Below are positions 16,452-23,381 of a stretch of DNA of 37,425 nt, piece by piece; position 1 is the stretch's first letter; every line of letters begins with the position of its first letter. A model generated the notes under the pieces. That model was not told where the DNA came from. It was given only the letters and a program-made list of their open reading frames with translations, and did no database searches. The DNA lies in NCBI GenBank assembly GCA_016192025.1, contig JACPUY010000240.1, forward strand, positions 1 to 37,425. The letters run 5' to 3'. The position numbers were made by a program, and so were the translations under genes. Source of the stretch: Pseudogulbenkiania sp. (GTDB taxonomy: Bacteria > Pseudomonadota > Gammaproteobacteria > Burkholderiales > Chromobacteriaceae).

Positions 16452-17051
16452 TCAGCGCAGCACGCGACCGGTTGCAAAATCGATGATGGTGGAGGGCTGG
16501 CGGCGCCTGCCGATACGCCCCGGCAGGGTCAGCACCGCCTGGCCGAAGGCGCGTCGACAGGCGCGGGCGGTTTTCAGCGCCTGCTGCCCGGCGCGGTTGG
16601 CCGAGGTCGACACCAGCGCCGTGCCCAGCGCGTGACACAGCGCTGCCGCCTCGCCGTGCGCCGTCACCCGCACCGCGATCTTGTTGTGCCGCCCGCGCAG
16701 CAGCGGTGGCACGCGGTGCGAGGCCGGCAACAGCAAGGTGTAGGGACCGGGCCAGTAGCGGGCAAGTTCCGCCTGTTGGGCTGGCGACAGCGGACGGATC
16801 AGCGGGCGCACCTGCGCCAGAGACGCGGCGATCACGATCAGCCCCTTATGCCTGGGCCGCGCCTTGAGCGCCAGCACACGCCGGATCGCCCGCACGTTGA
16901 ACGGATCGCAGCCGAGGCCGAAGCAGGATTCGGTGGGGTAAGCCAGCACGCCGCCGTGCCGCAGCGCGGCCTTGGCACGCCGCAGCAGCGCGGCGGCAGG
17001 CAAACGGCCGAAAACCTGGCGCCAGCGCGGCGGAGGAAGAGGACAACTCAT
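16452..17051 (-). CDS. tsaC: Threonylcarbamoyl-AMP synthase (TsaC/YrdC)
   Basis: YrdC/Sua5-family enzyme that makes L-threonylcarbamoyl-AMP from threonine, bicarbonate and ATP, the first step of the t6A37 modification in ANN-decoding tRNAs. It is 199 residues, the short TsaC form without the Sua5 C-terminal domain. Motifs are GGVLAYPTESCFGLGCDPFN, LKARPRHKGLIVI (Lys-rich nucleotide site), the WPGPYTLLLPA motif and the ALVSTSANRAG motif (usually STSANxSG). The C-terminus ends with the STIID motif typical of the family. ATG 17051 fits the family. It probably shares a transcript with tolQ. Confidence 0.93.
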   Translation of the reverse strand: MSCPLPPPRWRQVFGRLPAAALLRRAKAALRHGGVLAYPTESCFGLGCDPFNVRAIRRVLALKARPRHKGLIVIAASLAQVRPLIRPLSPAQQAELARYWPGPYTLLLPASHRVPPLLRGRHNKIAVRVTAHGEAAALCHALGTALVSTSANRAGQQALKTARACRRAFGQAVLTLPGRIGRRRQPSTIIDFATGRVLR

Positions 17052-17157
17052 GACGATGGAGGTGTGACAGCAAAGGCGTCATTCTAGCAGAGCCGCCCCC
17101 GCCCCGGCGGCACCTCGCCGCAAAAGCCGGTGTCGAGGGCACACCGCGGCTGGTTCA

Positions 17158-17335
17158 GAACCCCCTCACGATCTGTCGCGAGCGGCCCTCAGCGGGGTGA
17201 AGAGCAGCGCAGAAACCGGAATGGACAGGTAGTCCATGAGGATCATGGCTGAGCGAATCTCCACCGGAGATTCGCACGCGCAGAGCAGCACATGAGCCCC
17301 GATCAGGGACGCGCAGCAAGATCGTGAACAGGTTC
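17158..17335. mobile_element. 178-bp MITE-like element, IS5/IS1031-type ends
   Basis: The ends are inverted: reading inward the left is GAACCCCCTCACGATCTG and the right is GAACCTGTTCACGATCTT, with weaker similarity continuing to about 40 bases. The element is flanked by a 3-bp direct repeat TCA (17155-17157 and 17336-17338), consistent with the TNA target of the IS1031 group of IS5 elements. A central palindrome GCGAATCTCC/GGAGATTCGC lies at 17253-17275. No transposase frame is present, so it would need a transposase elsewhere. The right TCA copy is the stop codon (TGA on the minus strand) of the solute-binding protein gene. The family assignment is inference from ends and target. Confidence 0.7.
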
Positions 17336-18067
17336 TCAGTGCAGGTAGCGCTCGATGATTTTTTGCACCAGGCCCTCTTCCCGCATGCCGTTGAGGCTCG
17401 CGTTCAGCTTCTGGATCACCGGATCGCCGACCGCCTTGTTGCAGGCGAGGTAGAGCTGCACCGTCTTGAAGGTCAGCACCGGATGGATGTCACTCTGCTT
17501 CTGCTGTGCGGCCAGGTAGGCGCCCTGATACTTGCCGGTGGCCCAGAAGTCGATGCGGCCGCTGGCCAGCTTGCGCATGTTGAGCACGTCGGCCGGGACC
17601 AATTCCACCCGGTAGCCGTTGCTCATCAGGTACTGTGCGGTGGCGTCGCCGACGTAGCCGCCGAGCAGGTAGGGCCGCACATCCTCTAGCGTATGCACCG
17701 GGCGCTCGTCGTTGGCGCGGGCGTACAGCACCCAGGGGTTGTCCACCAGCGGCCCGACCCATTTGAACTGGGCCTCGCGCTCCTCGTTTCGGGTAGTGGA
17801 GTAGACGCAGGTGCCAGGATCGTCGCGGGCATTGGTGAACGCCCACACCCACTGCTGCAGTTCGATGGTGTAGGGCACCTTGGCGCGCTTCATCATCTCG
17901 CGCACGATTTCGGTCGACAGACCGACCACGGCGCCGTTTTTCGCGCTCATGTTGTACGGCGGATAGGATTCGGTCAGCACCCGCAAGGACACGCGCTCGG
18001 CGCGGGACAGGCCGGTCATGGCAAGCAGCAGGCCGAGCAGCACGGAAAAAAAGTAGCGGCGGCACAT
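17336..18067 (-). CDS. Periplasmic solute-binding protein, family 3
   Basis: A 243-residue secreted protein of the SBP_bac_3 fold. The signal peptide is at about residues 1-23 (FFSVLLGLLLAMTGLSRA, cleavage before ERVSL). Typical elements follow: LTESYPPYNM (ligand pocket N-terminus), GLSTEIVREMMKRAKV, NARDDPGTCVYSTTRNEERE and WVGPL. Next are DVRPYLLGGYVGDAT and a C-terminal LNASLNGMREEGLVQKIIERY. Similar stand-alone proteins bind amino acids or act with other transporters and sensors; no ABC permease or ATPase genes adjoin it, so the ligand is unknown. ATG 18067 was preferred over the longer frame because it gives a clean signal peptide and has AGGGG upstream. Its TGA stop coincides with the MITE target duplication. 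Confidence 0.88.
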   Translation of the reverse strand: MCRRYFFSVLLGLLLAMTGLSRAERVSLRVLTESYPPYNMSAKNGAVVGLSTEIVREMMKRAKVPYTIELQQWVWAFTNARDDPGTCVYSTTRNEEREAQFKWVGPLVDNPWVLYARANDERPVHTLEDVRPYLLGGYVGDATAQYLMSNGYRVELVPADVLNMRKLASGRIDFWATGKYQGAYLAAQQKQSDIHPVLTFKTVQLYLACNKAVGDPVIQKLNASLNGMREEGLVQKIIERYLH

Positions 18068-18124
18068 GGTAAGCCCCTGTTTTCTGACATGATTCAGTAT
18101 GGCCCATGGTGCGCCGCTGCCAAT

Positions 18125-18149
18125 GAAAAACGGCACCCGAGGGTGCCGT
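18125..18149 (-). terminator. Rho-independent terminator after purD
   Basis: A 9-bp perfect stem (ACGGCACCC / GGGTGCCGT, 18130-18149) is followed by five Ts on the minus strand, 21 bases after the purD stop. Confidence 0.9.
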
Positions 18150-18170
18150 CGTGATGGTGCTGCCCTTGCC

Positions 18171-19448
18171 TCAGCCGCGACGGTGCAGCGCCTTGCTGCC
18201 GATGTCGCGGCGCAGCTGCCTGCCGGCGAAACGGATCTGGTCGGCCACGGCGTAGGCCTTGCCCTGCGCCATGCGCACGCTGTCGCCCAGGCCGACCACG
18301 CACAGCACGCGACCGCCGTTGGTCACCACCTGCCGTTCGGCGTTGAACGCGGTACCGGCGTGGAACACCATGGCCTCGTCGGTTTCCTTCGGCAGGCCGT
18401 CGATCAGGTCGCCCTTCCTCGGGCTGTCCGGGTAGCCTTCGGCCGCCAGCACCACGCCCAGCGCCACGCGCCGGTCCCACTCGGCCTCGACGCGGTCGAG
18501 CTGGCCGTTGACGCCGGCCTCTAAGAGCACGGTGAAGTCGGACTTCAGCCGCGCCATGATCGGCTGGGTTTCCGGGTCGCCGAAGCGGCAGTTGAACTCG
18601 ATGGTGAACGGGTTGCCAGCAGCGTCGATCATCAGGCCGGCGTAGAGGAAGCCGGTGTACTCGTAGCCGTCCTTCTTCATGCCCTGCACCGTCGGCAGGA
18701 TGATCTCGCGCATCACCCGCGCGTGCACGTCCGGGGTCACCACCGGCGCCGGGCTGTAGGCGCCCATGCCGCCGGTGTTGGGGCCTTCGTCGTTGTCCTT
18801 GAGACGCTTGTGGTCCTGGCTGGTGGCCATGGCCAGCACATGCTCGCCGTCGACCATGACGATAAAGCTGGCCTCCTCGCCTTCGAGGAAGTCCTCGATC
18901 ACCACGCGCGCGCCGGCACTGCCCATCTTGTTGCCGATGAGCATGTCGTCGATGGCGGCGTGCGCTTCGGTCAGCGTCATCGCCACCACCACGCCCTTGC
19001 CAGCGGCCAGGCCGTCGGCCTTGATCACGATCGGCGCGCCCTTGCCGTCGACGTAGGCGTGGGCCGCCGCGGCGTCGGTGAAGGTCTCGTAGCCGGCGGT
19101 CGGGATGCCATGGCGCTGCATGAACGCCTTGGCGAAGTCCTTGGAGCTTTCCAGCTGCGCGGCGTACTGCGTCGGGCCGAAGATCTTCAGCCCGACGGCA
19201 CGGAAGGCGTCGACCACACCGGCGGCCAGCGGGGCTTCCGGGCCGACCACGGTCAGTTCGATCTTTTCCTGCTTGGCGAAGGCGATCAGCTCCGGAATCT
19301 CGCTGATCGCCACGTTGGTCAGGTGCGGGTCGAGTTCGGTGCCGGCGTTGCCGGGAGCGACGAATACCTTGGACACGCGCGGCGACTTGGCGATGCGCCA
19401 GGCCAGCGCGTGCTCGCGCCCGCCGCTGCCGATAACCAGTACTTTCAT
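18171..19448 (-). CDS. purD: Phosphoribosylamine-glycine ligase (GARS)
   Basis: ATP-grasp enzyme that joins phosphoribosylamine and glycine in step 2 of de novo purine synthesis. It is 425 residues. The N-domain begins MKVLVIGSGGREHALAW, followed by FVAPGNAGT and VGPEAPLAAGVVD. The ATP-grasp region (about 105-290) shows SSKDFAKAFMQRHGIPTA, IVIKADGLAAGKGV, EEASFIVMVDG and QDHKRLKDNDEGPNTGGMGAYSPAP. The metal-binding FNCRFGDPETQ follows, then the C-domain. ATG 19448 is the family start; a purine-rich AGAAAGAAAA precedes it. It is the last gene of dusB-fis-purH-purD, separated from purH by a Correia-like foldback element. Confidence 0.97.
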   Translation of the reverse strand: MKVLVIGSGGREHALAWRIAKSPRVSKVFVAPGNAGTELDPHLTNVAISEIPELIAFAKQEKIELTVVGPEAPLAAGVVDAFRAVGLKIFGPTQYAAQLESSKDFAKAFMQRHGIPTAGYETFTDAAAAHAYVDGKGAPIVIKADGLAAGKGVVVAMTLTEAHAAIDDMLIGNKMGSAGARVVIEDFLEGEEASFIVMVDGEHVLAMATSQDHKRLKDNDEGPNTGGMGAYSPAPVVTPDVHARVMREIILPTVQGMKKDGYEYTGFLYAGLMIDAAGNPFTIEFNCRFGDPETQPIMARLKSDFTVLLEAGVNGQLDRVEAEWDRRVALGVVLAAEGYPDSPRKGDLIDGLPKETDEAMVFHAGTAFNAERQVVTNGGRVLCVVGLGDSVRMAQGKAYAVADQIRFAGRQLRRDIGSKALHRRG

Positions 19449-19480
19449 ACGTTTTCTTTCTGAAGCCTTTGGCCTATTTG

Positions 19481-19590
19481 TAGATTTGCTCACAAACGTT
19501 TCTGGCTAGGCGCGCGCCCCGCAGACAGTACATATCAGTACGGCAAGGGGCGCGCAACAACGCCAGAAACGATTTTGTGTGCAAATCTTA
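19481..19590. repeat. Correia-like foldback element between purH and purD
   Basis: Long terminal inverted repeats: AGATTTGCTCACAAACGTTT then CTGGC at the left (19482-19506), and the reverse complement with one mismatch and a 2-base bulge at the right (19562-19588). Inside is a second 9-bp perfect stem GCGCGCCCC/GGGGCGCGC (19512-19555). The core GCAGACAGTACATATCAGTA plus CGG is nearly the same as the core of the neisserial Correia repeat as I remember it (CCGCAGACAGTACAAATAGT then ACGG). TA dinucleotides border both ends (19481-19482, 19589-19590), the Correia target. The right TA belongs to the purH TAA stop. As RNA it is a single long hairpin, a plausible RNase III substrate. Confidence 0.75.
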
Positions 19591-21171
19591 GTGGCGGAAG
19601 TGGCGCACGCCGGTCAGCACCATGGCGATACCGTGCTCGTCGGCGGCGGCGAACACTTCGTCGTCGCGCATCGAACCGCCCGGCTGGATGATGGCCTTGA
19701 TGCCCTGCTCGGCGATGACGTCGATGCCGTCGCGGAACGGGAAGAAGGCGTCCGACGAGGCTACGGCACCGATCAGGCTCAGCCCGGCGTCAGCGGCCTT
19801 GCGCGCAGCGATGCGGGTGGAGTCGACGCGGCTCATCTGGCCGGCGCCGATGCCGGCGGTCTGGCCATTTTTACAGAACACGATCGCGTTGGACTTGACG
19901 TACTTGGCCACGCGCCAGGCGAACAGCAGGTCGCTCATTTCCTGCTCGGTCGGCTGGCGCTTGGTCACCACGCGCAGCTCGTCCAGGCCGACGTTCTTGA
20001 TGTCCGGGGTCTGCACCAGCACGCCGCCGCCGACGCGCTTCAGTTCGAAGCGGTTGGCGCCGGCTTCCAGCGGGATTTCCAGCACGCGCACGTTCTTCTT
20101 GGCGGCAATGACCGCCTTGGCTTCGTCGCTGAAGGCCGGGGCGATCAGCACCTCAAGGAACTGGCCGGTCACCGCTTCGACGGTTTCGGCATCCACTGGG
20201 CGGTTGAAGGCGATGATGCCGCCGAAGGCCGAGGTGGTGTCGGTGGCGAAGGCTAGGCGGTAGGCGGTCAGCGGGTCGGCCGCGACGGCCACGCCGCACG
20301 GGTTGGCGTGCTTGACGATGACGCAGGCCGGGGCGTCGAAGGTCTTCACCGCTTCCCACGCCGCATCGGCGTCGGCGATGTTGTTGTAGGACAGTTCCTT
20401 GCCCTGCAGCTGGCGATAGTTGGCGATGGAGCCGGCGGCCGGGTCGAGGTCGCGGTAGAAGGCGGCGGCCTGGTGCGGGTTCTCGCCGTAACGCATGTCC
20501 TGCACCTTGATGACCTGGGTGTTCAGGCGGTTCGGGAAGGCGGTGCGTTCCGGCACGCCGGCCAGCGAGCCGGCGGCCAGGCTGGTCAGGTAGTTGGAGA
20601 TGGCGCCGTCGTAGGCGGCGGTGTGGGTGAACGCCTTCTTGGCCAGCTCGAAGCGGGTGGCCTTGGACAGCTTGCCGTCGTTGGCCTTCAGCTCTTCGCC
20701 CAGCGTGGCGTAGTCGGCCGCGTCGGTGACGATGGCGACGTGCGCCCAGTTCTTGGCGGCGGAACGCACCATGGTCGGGCCGCCGATGTCGATGTTCTCG
20801 ATGGCGTCTTCCAGCGGGCAGTCCGGGTTGGCGATGGTGGCTTCGAACGGGTACAGGTTGACGCACACCAGGTCGATGTTGCCGATGTCGTGCTCGGCCA
20901 TCTTGGCCACGTGCTCCGGCAGGTCGCGCCGGCCGAGGATGCCGCCGTGCACTTTCGGATGCAGGGTCTTGACACGGCCGTCCAGCATTTCCGGGAAGCC
21001 GGTGTAGTCGGACACTTCGGTCACCGGCACGCCGGCCTCGGCCAGCAGCTTGGCGGTGCCGCCGGTCGACAGGATATGCACGCCGAAGCCGGCCAGGGCC
21101 TGGGCGAATTCAAGAATGCCGGTCTTGTCAGAAACGCTGATCAGCGCACGTTCGATCTTGGTCATCGTCAT
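19588..21171 (-). CDS. purH: Bifunctional AICAR transformylase / IMP cyclohydrolase
   Basis: Catalyses the last two steps of IMP synthesis. It is 527 residues (E. coli 529). The N-terminal MGS-like IMP cyclohydrolase domain occupies about residues 5-150: [37 protein letters not shown] and [16 protein letters not shown]. The C-terminal transformylase domain carries RYGENPHQ and the catalytic Lys287-His288 in VKHANPCG. It ends [20 protein letters not shown]...[10 protein letters not shown]. The start is 21171 or 21165 (two in-frame ATGs, MTMTK); neither has a strong Shine-Dalgarno. It is downstream of fis after a hairpin; its stop lies at the edge of the foldback repeat. Confidence 0.97.
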   Translation of the reverse strand: MTMTKIERALISVSDKTGILEFAQALAGFGVHILSTGGTAKLLAEAGVPVTEVSDYTGFPEMLDGRVKTLHPKVHGGILGRRDLPEHVAKMAEHDIGNIDLVCVNLYPFEATIANPDCPLEDAIENIDIGGPTMVRSAAKNWAHVAIVTDAADYATLGEELKANDGKLSKATRFELAKKAFTHTAAYDGAISNYLTSLAAGSLAGVPERTAFPNRLNTQVIKVQDMRYGENPHQAAAFYRDLDPAAGSIANYRQLQGKELSYNNIADADAAWEAVKTFDAPACVIVKHANPCGVAVAADPLTAYRLAFATDTTSAFGGIIAFNRPVDAETVEAVTGQFLEVLIAPAFSDEAKAVIAAKKNVRVLEIPLEAGANRFELKRVGGGVLVQTPDIKNVGLDELRVVTKRQPTEQEMSDLLFAWRVAKYVKSNAIVFCKNGQTAGIGAGQMSRVDSTRIAARKAADAGLSLIGAVASSDAFFPFRDGIDVIAEQGIKAIIQPGGSMRDDEVFAAADEHGIAMVLTGVRHFRH

Positions 21172-21192
21172 CTACCACTCTAAGGAGTTCAT

Positions 21193-21230
21193 AAAAGCCT
21201 GAAAGCAGGCGGCCCTCGCGGGCGGCCTGC
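21193..21230 (-). terminator. Hairpin between fis and purH (partial terminator)
   Basis: On the minus strand a GC-rich hairpin (GCAGGC/GCCTGC outer stem with an inner GCCC/GGGC, 21205-21230) is followed, eight bases later, by TTTT. The gap before the T-run makes it an imperfect terminator; it may reduce read-through from fis into purH or protect the fis mRNA end. Confidence 0.5.
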
Positions 21231-21241
21231 CTGTCATCATG

Positions 21242-21478
21242 CTAGATAAGGTCGTAACTCTTCATTTTCTTGCGCAGCGTGTTGCGGTTAAGCCCCAGCA
21301 ACTCCGCCGCGCGCGTCTGGTTGCCCTGGGTGTGCGACAGCACCACCTCGAGCAGCGGCCGTTCCACGCAGGCGAGCACCATGTCGTAGATGGCCGAGGG
21401 CGCCTCGCCGTCCAGATCGCGGAAGTACTGCTCCATGGCCAGCCGTACCGACTGGGAAATGTGATCGTTGTTCTGCAT
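21242..21478 (-). CDS. fis: Fis family nucleoid/transcription regulator
   Basis: A 78-residue DNA-bending protein of the Fis family, shorter than the 98-residue enterobacterial Fis because the N-terminal arm is reduced, as is usual in beta-proteobacteria. The C-terminal helix-turn-helix is nearly identical to Fis: RPLLEVVLSHTQGNQTRAAE, LLGLNRNTLRKKMKSYDL. Fis activates stable-RNA promoters and organises the nucleoid in rapid growth. It follows dusB by 36 bases, the classical dusB-fis operon arrangement, and precedes purH. Confidence 0.95.
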   Translation of the reverse strand: MQNNDHISQSVRLAMEQYFRDLDGEAPSAIYDMVLACVERPLLEVVLSHTQGNQTRAAELLGLNRNTLRKKMKSYDLI

Positions 21479-21514
21479 GGTTGTTGTTCTGTCGTCAGTT
21501 GACTGAGTACGGCC

Positions 21515-22543
21515 TCAGCCCGCCAGGGTCTCGTCCCCATCCGCGGCCGCTTCGACGTACTCGAGGCGCTCGGACTCGCCGGCCAGCATGTCGAAATAGC
21601 CCGCCACCGCCGTCCGCTGCTGCGCGGTGTCTTCCAGCCGGTACATCGCCTGACGGAACTCGTTGGAGCCGCGCAGGCCGCGGGTGTACCAGGCGATGTG
21701 CTTGCGGGCGATGCGGCAGCCGGAGTACTCGCCGTAGAAGCCGTAGAGCTCGTCCAGATGCTCCAGCAGCAACTGGCGGATTTCCGCCACCGCCGGCGGC
21801 GGCAGCGTCGCGCCGGTGTCAAGGTAATACTGGATCTCGCGGAAGATCCACGGCCGCCCCTGCGCGGCGCGGCCGATCATGATGGCGTCGGCGCCGGTGT
21901 GCGCAAGCACGTGGCGCGCCCGCTCGGGCGAGTCGATGTCGCCGTTGGCGATCAGCGGGATCGAGATCGCCTGCCTCACCGCGCGGATGGTGTCGTACTC
22001 CGCCGCGCCCCGGTACATGTCCTCGCGCGTGCGGCCATGCAGCGCCAGCGCGGCGATGCCGCAGTCCTCGGCCAGCCGCGCCACCCTGAGCGCGGTCTTG
22101 TGCTCGCGGCTCCAGCCGGTGCGGGTCTTCAGCGTCACCGGCACGTCCACCGCCTTGACCACCGCCTCGAGGATGCGCCTGACCAGCGCCTCGTCGCGCA
22201 GCAGCGCCGAACCGGCGGCGACGTTGCACACCTTCTTGGCCGGGCAGCCCATGTTGATGTCGATGATCTGCGCACCCTGCTCGACGTTGAGGCGCGCGGC
22301 CTCTGCCATCTGCACCGGGTCGGCGCCGGCGATCTGCACCGAAATCGGCTCGACCTCGCCGTCGTGGTTGGCGCGCCGCAGCGTCTTGGCGGTGGTCCAC
22401 AGCGCCTTGTTGGAGGTGATCATCTCCGACACCGCCATGCCCGCGCCCAGCCGCTTGCACAGCATGCGAAACGGGCGATCCGTCACCCCGGCCATGGGCG
22501 CGACTATGAGCCGGTTCTTCAGGGTGTACGGTCCGATGCGCAT
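21515..22543 (-). CDS. dusB: tRNA-dihydrouridine synthase B
   Basis: FMN-dependent reductase that makes dihydrouridine in the tRNA D-loop. It is 342 residues. The TIM barrel begins IGPYTLKNRLIVAPMAGVTD, followed by EMITSNKAL and QIAGADPVQMAEAA. Next is the catalytic-Cys signature IDINMGCPAKKVCNV (Cys in NxGCP) and TLKTRTGWSREH. The FMN-phosphate region is LALHGRTREDMY, IANGDIDSPERARHVL and GADAIMIGRAAQGRPWIF. A helical C-terminal domain contains CRIARKHIAWYTRGL. ATG 22543 matches the family; a TTG at 22555 is in frame. It is the first gene of the dusB-fis operon. Confidence 0.95.
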   Translation of the reverse strand: MRIGPYTLKNRLIVAPMAGVTDRPFRMLCKRLGAGMAVSEMITSNKALWTTAKTLRRANHDGEVEPISVQIAGADPVQMAEAARLNVEQGAQIIDINMGCPAKKVCNVAAGSALLRDEALVRRILEAVVKAVDVPVTLKTRTGWSREHKTALRVARLAEDCGIAALALHGRTREDMYRGAAEYDTIRAVRQAISIPLIANGDIDSPERARHVLAHTGADAIMIGRAAQGRPWIFREIQYYLDTGATLPPPAVAEIRQLLLEHLDELYGFYGEYSGCRIARKHIAWYTRGLRGSNEFRQAMYRLEDTAQQRTAVAGYFDMLAGESERLEYVEAAADGDETLAG

Positions 22544-22578
22544 GTTTTTTATCAAGGATTTAGCGGCGAGAGGGCGGC

Positions 22579-22607
22579 ATTGTAATGCTTTTTGCGCGGC
22601 GGGTAAA
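22579..22607 (-). promoter_or_regulatory. Promoter of the dusB-fis(-purHD) operon
   Basis: On the minus strand: -35 TTTACC (22607-22602), a 17-bp spacer and -10 TACAAT (22584-22579). The bases after the -10 are GCCGCCC, a GC-rich discriminator of the kind seen at stringently controlled promoters such as that of fis. The predicted start, near 22572, gives a 5' leader of about 29 nt. Confidence 0.65.
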
Positions 22608-22819
22608 AAACATTTTGCCTACTTTTTGAGCAGGTCTGATAGCGGCAGGATAAGAGTCGGTATCGCCAGGCGGTCGGGCGGGGTCCAGTGGTGCGGCGGC
22701 GGGATGGCCGCAAAACACAGGGGAATTGCGCCACACTCAGCATCGCCGAGCGGCACCCCCGGCACGAGGCGCTCAGCAGGCCCAGGTGCGCGGCCTGATG
22801 ATGAAACGGGAATGAGGGT

Positions 22820-23281
22820 GGGGAGTCAGCCGGTAAGCCGGGTTCTGTCGTGGACAGTCATTCCTCTAGGCCGGCCATTGCTGGCAAGCTCAAGCAACCT
22901 ACCCGGGGACAACGCGAGCCACGTTAGCGCCCCCCTATTTGGTCTTGCTCCGGATGGGGTTTAGCCTGCCGTCACGTGTTGCCACGGACGCGGTGCGCTC
23001 TTACCGCAGGCAGGTTTCCCTGCCCGTCCGGCTCGGCTCACGCCTTGCCGATACACCTTTTCACCCTTGCCTGATCCGTTTTGCAGCGCCAGCAAGCTGG
23101 TTCTACAAAAACGACTTTGTCGCCCTTGCGGGCGACAAGTCCGGCCATCGGCGGTTCAGCTCTCTGTTCCACTTTCCATCGCCTCGCGGCGTCCGGTCGT
23201 TAACCGGCATCCTCCTCTACGGAGCCCGGACTTTCCTCCCCGTGCCTGACGGCACGCGGCGACTGTCTGGCTGACTCCCCG
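22820..23281 (-). ncRNA. rnpB: RNase P RNA (class A) with expansion segments
   Basis: Catalytic RNA that cuts the 5' leader from tRNA precursors. Conserved elements on the minus strand are the 5' AGTCGCCGC region, GAGGAAAGTCCGGGCTCC, CGATGGAAAGTGGAACAGAG, GGTAAGAGCGCACCGCG, GGAGCAAGACCAAATAGGGG, GGGTAGGTTGCTTGAG and the 3' AGAGGAATGACTGTCCACGA then CAGAACCCGGCTTA. The 5' and 3' ends pair (GGGGAGTCAGCC/GGCTGACTCCCC), forming P1. At about 460 nt it is roughly 80 longer than E. coli M1. The extra length lies in P12 (about 23076-23144) and between the GGTGAAA strand and P14 (about 23007-23056). A -10-like TAAAAT lies at 23292-23287. Confidence 0.95.
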
Positions 23282-23381
23282 GAGCCATTTTAGCGCAGAA
23301 CCCGTTCAAGCCCGAGGGATATTTTCGGAGCGCACCGATGAAGACGGTATAATCCCGTTCCTCTTCAATGGGTTTCACCAC

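Noticed and set aside
14472-17087. 871-codon plus-strand frame spanning the Lrp, EamA, tolQ and tsaC genes
   Set aside because: It runs across four recognised genes in another frame; low-complexity Gln/Arg/His composition, no family resemblance.
21172-21195. Seven-codon frame ATGAACTCCTTAGAGTGGTAG directly before purH ATG
   Set aside because: A stop-start junction looks like a coupled leader peptide, but there is no ribosome-binding site and the frame is too short to judge.
22820-23281. Open frames across the RNase P RNA gene (for example 22939-23274 plus strand)
   Set aside because: The conserved RNase P RNA signatures on the minus strand fully explain this region.
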